Shown here: positions 1-5,210 of the stretch, one piece after another
Numbering within the stretch: the stretch's first letter is position 1
Layout: the number at the start of each line of letters is the position of its first letter
Origin: an uncultured Eubacteriales bacterium
GTDB lineage: Bacteria; Bacillota; Clostridia; UBA1381; UMGS1253
Assembly (NCBI GenBank): GCA_900550065.1
Contig: URQR01000110.1
Location: 1 to 6,935 of the forward strand
Direction: 5' to 3'
DNA length: 6,935 nucleotides
Position numbers and translations under genes: made by a program
Notes under the pieces: model-generated
Told to the model about the DNA's origin: nothing
The model's database searches: none
What the model saw: the letters and a program-made list of their open reading frames with translations, nothing else

Positions 1-1
1 G

Positions 2-589
2 TTAAAGGCTTTTTGGCTGATTATTGATCCAAAATTTTTTGATACAGAGCTGTGGCGCGGACATTTCGTGTTCCGGAATATTATTTCGGGCGATCCGGCG
101 GTCAAGGACTGCTTCGGACAGATTTTTGAAGAACATAAAAACCACACGGTTGGGTTTGATATGGCGATTAAAGCAAAGCTGTATGAGCTGTTGGTTTATC
201 TTGTTAGGAATCATATTTGCCGACATGTGACGCAAGAGGAATATGTCGCCAGAGTGAACAAACTGGAGCGTATCTTGCCCGGAGTGCAATATATTGAACA
301 TCATTATAATACGGAAATATCGTATACGGAGCTGGCCCAGCTTTTGAATGTGAGCAAGTACCACTTCTGTCACCTATTTAAAGAGGCGACAGGGAAGACG
401 GTCGTGCAGTATATCAATGATGTACGGCTCGACAAGGCGTATCATTTGCTCAAAAATACAGACATGAATATTACACAGATTTCGATGAGTGTTGGATTCA
501 ATGATATGAATTACTTCAGCCGCCTGTTCCGTAAGTATAAAAATGTGCCGCCGTCAAAGGTGCGCAGTCAGGAAAAACGTGTTGTGTAA
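2..589 (+). CDS. AraC-family transcriptional regulator, 5'-truncated by the window edge
   Basis: The frame is open from the first bases of the window, so the N-terminus lies outside; 195 residues are visible. A GTG at 68 is in frame but is probably just an internal valine. It has no ribosome binding site, and the upstream codons encode plausible protein (LKAFWLIIDPKFF). The last 100 residues or so form the double helix-turn-helix DNA-binding domain of the AraC/XylS family. The first helix-turn-helix reads ELAQLLNVSKYHFCHLFKEA and the linker region TVVQYINDVRLDKAYHLL. The second contains the family signature ITQISMSVGFNDMNYFSRLF, followed by the usual KYKNVPPSKVR end. The remaining N-terminal part would be the tail of a ligand-sensing (cupin-like) domain, typical of regulators of sugar genes. 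The target is unknown: it converges on gdhA and probably controls genes to the left of the window. The family assignment is secure; the effector cannot be told. Confidence 0.93.
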   Translation, partial: LKAFWLIIDPKFFDTELWRGHFVFRNIISGDPAVKDCFGQIFEEHKNHTVGFDMAIKAKLYELLVYLVRNHICRHVTQEEYVARVNKLERILPGVQYIEHHYNTEISYTELAQLLNVSKYHFCHLFKEATGKTVVQYINDVRLDKAYHLLKNTDMNITQISMSVGFNDMNYFSRLFRKYKNVPPSKVRSQEKRVV

Positions 590-605
590 CATGTCTATGA
601 AAATG

Positions 606-636
606 AAAAAGCACAGGAATTCATCCTGTGCTTTTT
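606..636. terminator. Bidirectional rho-independent terminator between araC-type gene and gdhA
   Basis: A perfect 8-bp stem GCACAGGA/TCCTGTGC (611-618 with 624-631) closes on a 5-nt loop. It is flanked by five A (606-610) and five T (632-636), so each strand has a stem followed by a U tract. It sits 17 nt after the regulator stop and 12 nt beyond the gdhA stop, and so serves both convergent genes. Confidence 0.9.
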
Positions 637-648
637 ATTATTCCTATC

Positions 649-1998
649 TTAGTACGCGATACCCTGCGCCATCATTGCATCAGCAATCTTTAAGAAGCCG
701 GCGATGTTCGCACCCGCAACATAATTGTTCGGCATACCGAACTCTTCCGCAGCGGAGGAAGCCGCCTTGAAGATTTCCTTCATAATATTATGAAGCTTTT
801 CGTCCACTTCTTCAAACGACCAGCTATAGCGCATCGAGTTCTGGCTCATCTCAAGGCCGGATGTTGCAACGCCGCCCGCATTTGCAGCCTTCGCAGGTCC
901 AAAGAGGATTCCGTTTGCAAGGAAGGTTTCTACTGCTTCCGGTGTAGAAGGCATGTTTGCACCCTCGGCAACCGCGATTACGCCGTTTGCTACGAGCGCC
1001 TTAGCCGCCTCGCCGTCGAGCTCGTTCTGGGTCGCGCAGGGGAGGGCGATGTCGCACTTGATCGTCCAGATACCGCTGCATCCTTCGTGATATTCTGCGC
1101 CGGAAACGCGGTTTACATACTCCTTGATTCTGCCTCTCTCTACCTCTTTAATCTGCTTTACAACATCTAAGTTAACGCCGTTCGGATCGTAGATATAGCC
1201 GTTCGAATCAGAAAGTGCAACGACCTTTGCGCCAAACGCAGTCGCTTTTTCCGTCGCATAAATTGCAACGTTACCAGAACCGGAAATTACAACCGTCTTT
1301 CCATCAAAGCTCTTGCCGTTCGCTTTGAGCATCTCGTCCGTAAAGTAGCACAGGCCGTAACCCGTTGCTTCTTTTCTCGCTAAAGAGCCGCCGTATGTAA
1401 GCCCTTTACCGGTCAAAACGCCCGTAAATTCGTTGCGCAGACGCTTATACTGTCCGAACATATAACCGATTTCTCTTGCGCCAACGCCGATATCGCCGGC
1501 CGGAACATCCGTATCCGCACCGATGTGCTTGGAAAGCTCTGTCATAAAGCTCTGGCAGAAACGCATTACTTCAGCGTCCGACTTACCCTTCGGGTCAAAG
1601 TCGCTGCCGCCCTTGCCGCCGCCCATCGGCAGCGTTGTCAGGCTGTTTTTAAAGCACTGCTCAAAGCCTAAGAATTTGATAACCGAAGCGTTTACACTCG
1701 GGTGCAGGCGCAGGCCGCCCTTATATGGTCCGATTGCAGAGTTAAACTGAACGCGGAAACCTCTGTTTACCTGAACCTTACCATTGTCGTCTACCCACGA
1801 TACGCGGAACTGGATAAACCGCTCCGGCTCAACAATCCGGTCAATTACGCCGGCTGCTACGATGTCGGGGCGCTTCTCTACAACCGGCTCAAAGGATTCT
1901 AAAACCTCTAAAACCGCTTGTAAAAATTCGGACTCGCCCTTGTTTCTTTCGCATACTTTTTCGTACACTTCCGACAGGTATTTGTTTTTCAGTGCCAT
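649..1998 (-). CDS. gdhA: NADP-specific glutamate dehydrogenase (EC 1.4.1.4)
   Basis: This cytoplasmic hexameric enzyme aminates 2-oxoglutarate with ammonium and NADPH to give glutamate, the low-affinity route of nitrogen assimilation. The length of 449 residues matches the family. The N-terminal substrate domain contains PYKGGLR (about 91-97), KFLGFEQCFKNSLTTLPMGG and GGGKGG with the catalytic lysine near K129. The catalytic aspartate lies in DVPAGDIGVG (near D169). The Rossmann domain begins around 235 with ISGSGNVA, followed by LSDSNG. The SGSGNVA and SDS pattern is that of NADP enzymes; NAD-type clostridial enzymes have a GFGNVA-like loop. AEGANMPS and MSQNSMRYSW near the C-terminus are family hallmarks. 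The ATG at 1998 is chosen because GGAGGG lies 7 nt upstream. A TTG at 2013 in the same frame would overlap that site. The gene is monocistronic, between its own promoter and terminator, and intact. Confidence 0.97.
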   Translation of the reverse strand: MALKNKYLSEVYEKVCERNKGESEFLQAVLEVLESFEPVVEKRPDIVAAGVIDRIVEPERFIQFRVSWVDDNGKVQVNRGFRVQFNSAIGPYKGGLRLHPSVNASVIKFLGFEQCFKNSLTTLPMGGGKGGSDFDPKGKSDAEVMRFCQSFMTELSKHIGADTDVPAGDIGVGAREIGYMFGQYKRLRNEFTGVLTGKGLTYGGSLARKEATGYGLCYFTDEMLKANGKSFDGKTVVISGSGNVAIYATEKATAFGAKVVALSDSNGYIYDPNGVNLDVVKQIKEVERGRIKEYVNRVSGAEYHEGCSGIWTIKCDIALPCATQNELDGEAAKALVANGVIAVAEGANMPSTPEAVETFLANGILFGPAKAANAGGVATSGLEMSQNSMRYSWSFEEVDEKLHNIMKEIFKAASSAAEEFGMPNNYVAGANIAGFLKIADAMMAQGIAY

Positions 1999-2005
1999 GT
2001 CATTG

Positions 2006-2011
2006 CCCTCC
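2006..2011 (-). promoter_or_regulatory. Ribosome binding site that fixes the gdhA start
   Basis: On the minus strand GGAGGG stands 7 nt before the ATG at 1998. It overlaps the five extra codons of the longer TTG-initiated reading, so it argues for the shorter 449-residue protein. Confidence 0.85.
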
Positions 2012-2057
2012 AATTTTATATTTTTTACAGTCTTACCTTAAAAAATGAAACGAGTTA

Positions 2058-2086
2058 ATTATATCAAAAAAATTTTTGCTTTTCAA
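2058..2086 (-). promoter_or_regulatory. Sigma-A-type promoter of gdhA with extended -10
   Basis: Read on the minus strand: -35 TTGAAA (2086-2081), a 17-bp spacer, and a perfect -10 TATAAT (2063-2058) preceded by TGA, which gives an extended -10. Transcription should start near 2051, leaving a leader of about 50 nt before the gdhA ATG. No riboswitch-like structure is evident in that leader. Confidence 0.75.
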
Positions 2087-2090
2087 TATC

Positions 2091-2124
2091 TATTTGCAAT
2101 TTTTTTAAGCCGAAGTTGCAAATA
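2091..2124. repeat. Inverted repeat TATTTGCAA-N16-TTGCAAATA upstream of the gdhA promoter
   Basis: Two perfect 9-bp inverted arms (2091-2099 and 2116-2124) are separated by 16 nt. The nearer arm begins five bases beyond the gdhA -35 box. The whole element therefore covers roughly -40 to -74 relative to the predicted start, where an activator would bind. The arms could be operator half-sites. In such AT-rich DNA a chance origin is possible, and no known regulator consensus was recognised. Confidence 0.45.
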
Positions 2125-2126
2125 TT

Positions 2127-2150
2127 TATAATTTACGGTAAAGGAGGAAA
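2127..2150 (+). promoter_or_regulatory. Plus-strand TATAAT box followed by an orphan Shine-Dalgarno sequence
   Basis: A perfect TATAAT (2127-2132) is followed 7 nt later by AAAGGAGG (2140-2147), an ideal ribosome binding site. The -35 region is poor. No ATG, GTG or TTG lies at suitable spacing. The first ATG (2173) is 25 nt away and opens only a five-codon frame. It may be chance, a decayed gene start or a small RNA. Confidence 0.25.
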
Positions 2151-2168
2151 GAAATACATACAATCACA

Positions 2169-2186
2169 GCAAATGAATTTATTTGC
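2169..2186. repeat. Short inverted repeat GCAAAT-N6-ATTTGC
   Basis: A perfect 6-bp inverted repeat carrying the same ATTTGC/GCAAAT core as the repeat at 2091-2124. This makes four copies of the core within about 100 bp of the intergenic region. It could be an additional operator pair or a weak hairpin; no function is established. Confidence 0.3.
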
Positions 2187-2231
2187 TTAACAGAAAGTTA
2201 TATATATTAAGAAAAAATAGCATAAATAAAC

Positions 2232-2268
2232 AAAAAAACAGACAGCCGGAAATTGTAAGGCTGTCTGT
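2232..2268 (-). terminator. Rho-independent terminator of the small gene at 2298-2510
   Basis: The 10-bp perfect stem ACAGACAGCC/GGCTGTCTGT (2238-2247 with 2259-2268) has an 11-nt loop. On the minus strand it is followed by a run of T (complement of 2232-2238). There is no T tract on the plus-strand side, so it acts on minus-strand transcripts only. Its position 30 nt after the stop of the 70-residue gene supports that gene being real and transcribed separately from gdhA. Confidence 0.82.
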
Positions 2269-2275
2269 GTGTATA

Positions 2276-2308
2276 ATGATTTATCAATCGTGATGATTTA
2301 TAAATCGT
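2276..2308. repeat. Near-perfect tandem repeat of about 17 bp across a stop codon
   Basis: ATGATTTATCAATCGT (2276-2291) and ATGATTTATAAATCGT (2293-2308) match at 15 of 16 positions with one base between them. The second copy covers the last codons and stop of the minus-strand small gene, and the first lies just beyond. This looks like a small local duplication of the gene's 3' end. Confidence 0.6.
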
Positions 2309-2510
2309 CTGCATCCTGTACGGGGACTTCGTTAGCGTTGCGTGGTTTACCTGTCCAGCTTCCCTGTGGGTCGGTCCTTAGCTGCGCATGTGTAACGTAT
2401 TCATCGACGACCTGCTGTGCTCTCCTCTGCGCGTTGCTCTGTAAGTTGTTGCTTCGAGTGTTATGCACGGAGTTGCTTTGCGTATTGCTGCGTGAACTAT
2501 CTTTTCTCAT
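2298..2510 (-). CDS. Small uncharacterised protein, Asn/Gln/Ser-rich N-terminus, acidic C-terminus (70 aa)
   Basis: I do not recognise a characterised family. The N-terminal 28 residues or so are low-complexity and rich in Ser, Asn, Gln and Arg (for example RSNTQSN and TRSNNLQSN). A predicted helix follows (RRAQQVVDEYVTHAQ), then DPQGSWTGKP and an acidic end PVQDADDL. There is no signal peptide, membrane segment or cysteine. The ATG at 2510 is chosen because GGAGGA precedes it by 7 nt; an ATG at 2525 in frame would contain that site. A minus-strand terminator follows 30 nt downstream and a candidate promoter lies upstream, so it is a single-gene unit. From memory, unverified, similar DPxGSxTG...PVQDADDL endings occur in short clostridial proteins of unknown role. 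The composition and the sigma-G-like promoter allow a spore-associated role, but that is speculation. Confidence 0.72.
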   Translation of the reverse strand: MRKDSSRSNTQSNSVHNTRSNNLQSNAQRRAQQVVDEYVTHAQLRTDPQGSWTGKPRNANEVPVQDADDL

Positions 2511-2553
2511 TTTATATTCCTCCATAGTTAAAACAAAATTTGAGCTGCATATT

Positions 2554-2583
2554 TAATTTGTGCTAAAAACATCCGATTTATTC
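2554..2583 (-). promoter_or_regulatory. Candidate forespore (sigma-G-like) promoter of the small gene
   Basis: On the minus strand GAATA (2583-2579) is followed after exactly 18 nt by CAAATTA (2560-2554). The Bacillus sigma-G consensus is GHATR-N18-CATWHTA, so the -35 fits fully and the -10 at six of seven positions. No good sigma-A promoter was seen in the same interval. The predicted start leaves a leader of about 35-40 nt. AT-rich DNA gives such matches by chance, so confidence is modest. Confidence 0.35.
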
Positions 2584-2601
2584 TAAAAACAAATTTTAGA
2601 A
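2581..2601. repeat. Inverted repeat TTCTAAAA-N5-TTTTAGAA between divergent transcription units
   Basis: Perfect 8-bp arms (2581-2588 and 2594-2601) with a 5-nt centre lie in the 205-bp divergent region between the small gene and the plus-strand operon. The left arm overlaps the -35 of the sigma-G-like promoter. A CTAAAAAC word also recurs 20 bp apart (2563-2570, 2583-2590). This is a possible operator; no regulator is identified. Confidence 0.4.
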
Positions 2602-2637
2602 ATCGCAAAATAATACTAATTGTTCGCAAGCAGATTC

Positions 2638-2666
2638 GTGAAACCTAAGTGTGTATATGCTATACT
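2638..2666 (+). promoter_or_regulatory. Probable extended -10 promoter of the four-gene operon
   Basis: TATACT (2661-2666) is preceded by TGC, giving an extended -10. GTGAAA (2638-2643) at 17-bp spacing is a four-of-six match to the -35 consensus. Transcription would begin near 2673, about 43 nt before the first ATG. It is the only plausible plus-strand promoter seen between the divergent gene and the operon. A weak -35 with an extended -10 suits an activator- or repressor-controlled catabolic operon. Confidence 0.55.
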
Positions 2667-2715
2667 GTGGGTGTTTTCAGAAATTTTAATTTTTAATATA
2701 AAAGGTGGGATATCT

Positions 2716-3570
2716 ATGTCAAGATTCAGCATTGGCGTACTATTAGAGTCCTTTCGTCTGCCTGTCGGCGAAGCGCTTACGCAGGCGCGCAAGGTCGGGG
2801 CGCAGGGAGTACAGATTTATGTAACGCGCGGCGAAGTTACACCCGAGACCATGACGGCGGACAAAATGAAGGAGTTAAAAAGTATGCTCGACGCAAATGG
2901 GCTTGTGGTTTCTGCACTGTGCGGCGACCTCGGTAAGCCTGGCTTTCAGGACAAGGCGCAGAATGCGGAACGGATTTTGCGCTCAAAGCGCATCATGGAT
3001 TTGGCAAAGGAACTCGGCACAAATGTGGTGACGACGCACATCGGCGTCGTGCCAAGCGAACCATGCGACCGCTACAAAATTTTGCAGGAAGCGTGCGACG
3101 AGCTTGCGCGCTATGGCGAAGAAGTCGGCGCGTACTTTGCCATTGAGACCGGTCCGGAGCCGTCCGCTGTGTTAAGACGGTTTTTAGACTCGCTCTCGGC
3201 GCGCAACCTGTGCGTGAATTTAGACCCCGCCAACCTTGCAATGGTAATCGGCGAGGACGCGGTGGAGGCGGTACATAATTTAAAAGATTATATCGTCCAT
3301 ACGCACGCGAAGGACGGCGTGATGCTCAAAAAGACGAACCCGATCAACATATATGGCAGCGATGTGGAGGTCGAGGAGCTGCTCGACTGCAACGATTATT
3401 TTAAAGAGGTGCCGCTCGGACAGGGCAGCGTCGACTTTGACCGCTATCTTGCTGCGTTAGAAGAGATCGGCTATAACGGTTTTCTGACGATTGAGCGCGA
3501 GGTGGGCGACGACCCGCACGCGGATATTTCGATGGCGGTAGAATTTTTAAAGGCGAAGATTGGCGGTTGA
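2716..3570 (+). CDS. Sugar phosphate isomerase/epimerase, xylose-isomerase-like TIM barrel (operon gene 1)
   Basis: A cytoplasmic 284-residue protein of the AP-endonuclease-2/xylose-isomerase-like TIM-barrel superfamily. Members isomerise, epimerise, dehydrate or cleave sugars, polyols and keto-sugars using a divalent metal. The expected metal ligands are present on successive strands: E144 in FAIETGPEP, D170 in VNLDPANLAM, H197 in VHTHAKDG and E260 in FLTIERE. Further barrel landmarks are GVQIYVTRGE (31-40), LVVSALCGDLG (63-73) and VVTTHIGVVP (104-113). The ATG at 2716 is chosen because AAAGGTGGGA lies directly upstream; a TTG extension to 2620 would run through the promoter. It begins the operon and ends 15 nt before the acetyltransferase gene. 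It shares little sequence with the second barrel at 5207-6037, so the two are not a recent duplication. Relatives include IolE, IolI, hydroxypyruvate isomerase and ketose 3-epimerases; the substrate cannot be chosen from sequence alone. Confidence 0.93.
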   Translation: MSRFSIGVLLESFRLPVGEALTQARKVGAQGVQIYVTRGEVTPETMTADKMKELKSMLDANGLVVSALCGDLGKPGFQDKAQNAERILRSKRIMDLAKELGTNVVTTHIGVVPSEPCDRYKILQEACDELARYGEEVGAYFAIETGPEPSAVLRRFLDSLSARNLCVNLDPANLAMVIGEDAVEAVHNLKDYIVHTHAKDGVMLKKTNPINIYGSDVEVEELLDCNDYFKEVPLGQGSVDFDRYLAALEEIGYNGFLTIEREVGDDPHADISMAVEFLKAKIGG

Positions 3571-3585
3571 TTCGGGGGAGGCAAA

Positions 3586-4134
3586 ATGAAACGAGAAAAC
3601 ACACCGCTATTGGAAACAGAGCGGTTGATTCTGCGCAGATTTACGGCGTGCGACCTTACAGACATGCTGGCGCTATACAGCGACGAGGAAGTAAACCGCT
3701 TTTTGCCGTGGTTCCCGCTCCGTACATTTTCGGAAGCGGAGGCATATCTGTATGGACAGATTTTGCCGGAATATCAGAAGGAAATTGCATACCGCTATGC
3801 CGTTGTCTACAAGCCGGACAGCAGGTTGGTCGGCTACGTTTCGCTGTGCGGCGCTGACGAGGACCGTGCCTGCGGGGACCTTGGCTACGGTTTACGCAGA
3901 GAATACTGGAACAGAGGGATTATGACCGAAGCGGCGGGAGCGGTACTTGATAAGCTGTGTGGAAACGGTTTTCAGTATATCACCGCAACGCACGACCGTG
4001 ACAATCCGGCCAGCGGCGCGGTTATGCGTAAGCTCGGAATGCGCTACTGCTACTCTTATGCGGAGCTCTGGCAGCCTAAAAACTTTAGAGTAATATTTGA
4101 CTTATATCGGATTGATTTTAATAAAACAAATTAG
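3586..4134 (+). CDS. GNAT-family N-acetyltransferase, RimJ/RimL type (operon gene 2)
   Basis: A 182-residue acetyltransferase expected to transfer acetyl from acetyl-CoA to an amino group of a protein N-terminus or small molecule. The N-terminus TERLILRRF is the standard opening of the RimJ/RimL (Acetyltransf_3) branch. The acetyl-CoA pyrophosphate loop is in LGYGLRREYWNRGIMTEA (about 99-116). DNPASGAVMRKLGM (139-152) carries the conserved Asn and Ser and the C-terminal helix. The tail AELWQPKNFRVIFDLY is aromatic-rich, as in relatives. The start at 3586 follows GGGGGAGG by a few bases and lies 15 nt after the previous stop; 17 nt separate it from the next gene. It sits inside a sugar-metabolic operon with no obvious amino-sugar enzyme, so it may modify an amino-sugar intermediate or be unrelated cargo. 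The family is secure, the substrate unknown. Confidence 0.93.
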   Translation: MKRENTPLLETERLILRRFTACDLTDMLALYSDEEVNRFLPWFPLRTFSEAEAYLYGQILPEYQKEIAYRYAVVYKPDSRLVGYVSLCGADEDRACGDLGYGLRREYWNRGIMTEAAGAVLDKLCGNGFQYITATHDRDNPASGAVMRKLGMRYCYSYAELWQPKNFRVIFDLYRIDFNKTN

Positions 4135-4151
4135 GAAAGGAAGAAATCGAG

Positions 4152-5210
4152 ATGAAAAAGATTAGGGTTGGCCTTGTGGGGGCGGGCTCGCTCAGCCACG
4201 AGCACACAAAGGTCTATCAGGCGATGGAAAATGTTGAGCTTGTCGCGGTCTGCGACATAAAGGAGGGCCGTGCGGAGGCGTATGCAAAGCAGTACGGCTT
4301 TGCGCGTTGGTATCTTGACTATAATGAAATGTTTGAAAAGGAGCAGCTCGATGCGGTCAGCGTATGTACGTGGAATTGTGCGCACGCAGAGGTTACAATT
4401 GCCGCGCTCAACGCTAAGATTCACGTTCTGTGCGAAAAGCCGATGGCAATGAATGCGCATGAGGCGACAAAGATGCAGGAGGCAGCAGAGAAAAACGGGA
4501 AGCTGCTGATGATTGGCTTTGTACGGCGGTTTATGCCGTCAGTCAAATTGTTAGAGGAGTACATTCGTGAGGGCGAACTGGGCGATATATACTACATTAC
4601 GACGGGATGCCTGCGTCGCGCGGGTAACCCGCTCGGCTGGTTTGCGGATAAGTCGAAGAGCGGCGGCGGCCCGCTGATTGACTTGGGTGTACATATTATT
4701 GACATGTCGCGCTATTTAATGGGGAAGCCAAAGCCCGTATCGGTATCGTGTATGACGTATGGCGGAATTGGCTCGCGCACAAACATCAAAGGGATGGACC
4801 GCTATACGGCGGCTGATCCGAGCCCGAACTGCGACGTAGAAGATATGGCGGTTGCGATGATTCGTTTTGAAAACGGTGCTGTCGTGCACGTGGAAACGAG
4901 CTTTAGTTCGCATTTAAAAGAGCCGAAATTCTGGCTCGATGTATTCGGTAGCAAGGCGGGCGCGCAGACGGAGCCGGAGCTTGAGCTTTACAGTGAGAAG
5001 TACGACTATTTAACTGACATCAAGCCCGTATACGAAAACGACTCGTCGGCCGGCTTTTCGCCGATTTTTGCCGCAGAGGTAAGGCACTTTGTCGACTGTG
5101 TTGAAAACGGCACAACGTGCATCAATCCGGCAGAGGACGGCGTTGTATTGATGCAGATTCTTGACGCGGCGTATGAGTCGGCAAGAACTGGAAAGGAAGT
5201 TATGATATGA
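4152..5210 (+). CDS. Gfo/Idh/MocA-family oxidoreductase (operon gene 3)
   Basis: A 352-residue NAD(P)-dependent dehydrogenase of the Gfo/Idh/MocA family, whose members oxidise or reduce a ring hydroxyl of sugars, inositols or glycosides. The N-terminal Rossmann domain opens with VGLVGAGSLSHEH (5-17) and has VAVCDIKEGRAEAYAKQYG at the second strand. VSVCTWNCAHAEVTIAAL precedes the signature CEKPMAMN with the catalytic lysine at K96. The C-terminal domain carries GGGPLIDLGVHIIDMSRYLMG, giving the usual catalytic D177 and H181. FENGAVVHVETSF belongs to the family's beta sheet. AAEVRHFVDCVENG and AEDGVVLMQILDAAYESARTG form the typical C-terminus. The start at 4152 follows AGGAAAGGAAG, which overlaps the stop of the preceding gene. 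The stop overlaps the next start (ATGA, 5207-5210), implying translational coupling and a shared pathway with the TIM barrel. The substrate is not assignable from sequence; myo-inositol/scyllo-inositol or 3-keto-sugar chemistry are reasonable options. Confidence 0.95.
   Translation: MKKIRVGLVGAGSLSHEHTKVYQAMENVELVAVCDIKEGRAEAYAKQYGFARWYLDYNEMFEKEQLDAVSVCTWNCAHAEVTIAALNAKIHVLCEKPMAMNAHEATKMQEAAEKNGKLLMIGFVRRFMPSVKLLEEYIREGELGDIYYITTGCLRRAGNPLGWFADKSKSGGGPLIDLGVHIIDMSRYLMGKPKPVSVSCMTYGGIGSRTNIKGMDRYTAADPSPNCDVEDMAVAMIRFENGAVVHVETSFSSHLKEPKFWLDVFGSKAGAQTEPELELYSEKYDYLTDIKPVYENDSSAGFSPIFAAEVRHFVDCVENGTTCINPAEDGVVLMQILDAAYESARTGKEVMI

Noticed and set aside
68..589. A GTG-initiated complete regulator beginning at 68
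   Set aside because: The frame is open to the window edge and encodes plausible protein there, and no ribosome binding site precedes the GTG. The gene is better read as 5'-truncated.
790..1170. Plus-strand open frame antisense to gdhA
   Set aside because: It is a shadow of a highly conserved gene, with no start signal and no recognisable protein features.
1999..2013. TTG start giving a 454-residue glutamate dehydrogenase
   Set aside because: The extra codons overlap the GGAGGG ribosome binding site of the ATG at 1998, which gives the family's usual length.
2269..2556. Plus-strand open frame rich in Leu and Cys opposite the small gene
   Set aside because: Its composition is simply the antisense of the Asn/Gln/Ser/Arg-rich codons. 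It has no ribosome binding site and would run against a gene with its own terminator.
2620..2715. N-terminal extension of the first TIM barrel from a TTG
   Set aside because: It would cover the predicted -35/-10 and the ribosome binding site. The hydrophobic stretch has no counterpart in the family, and the ATG at 2716 has a proper ribosome binding site.
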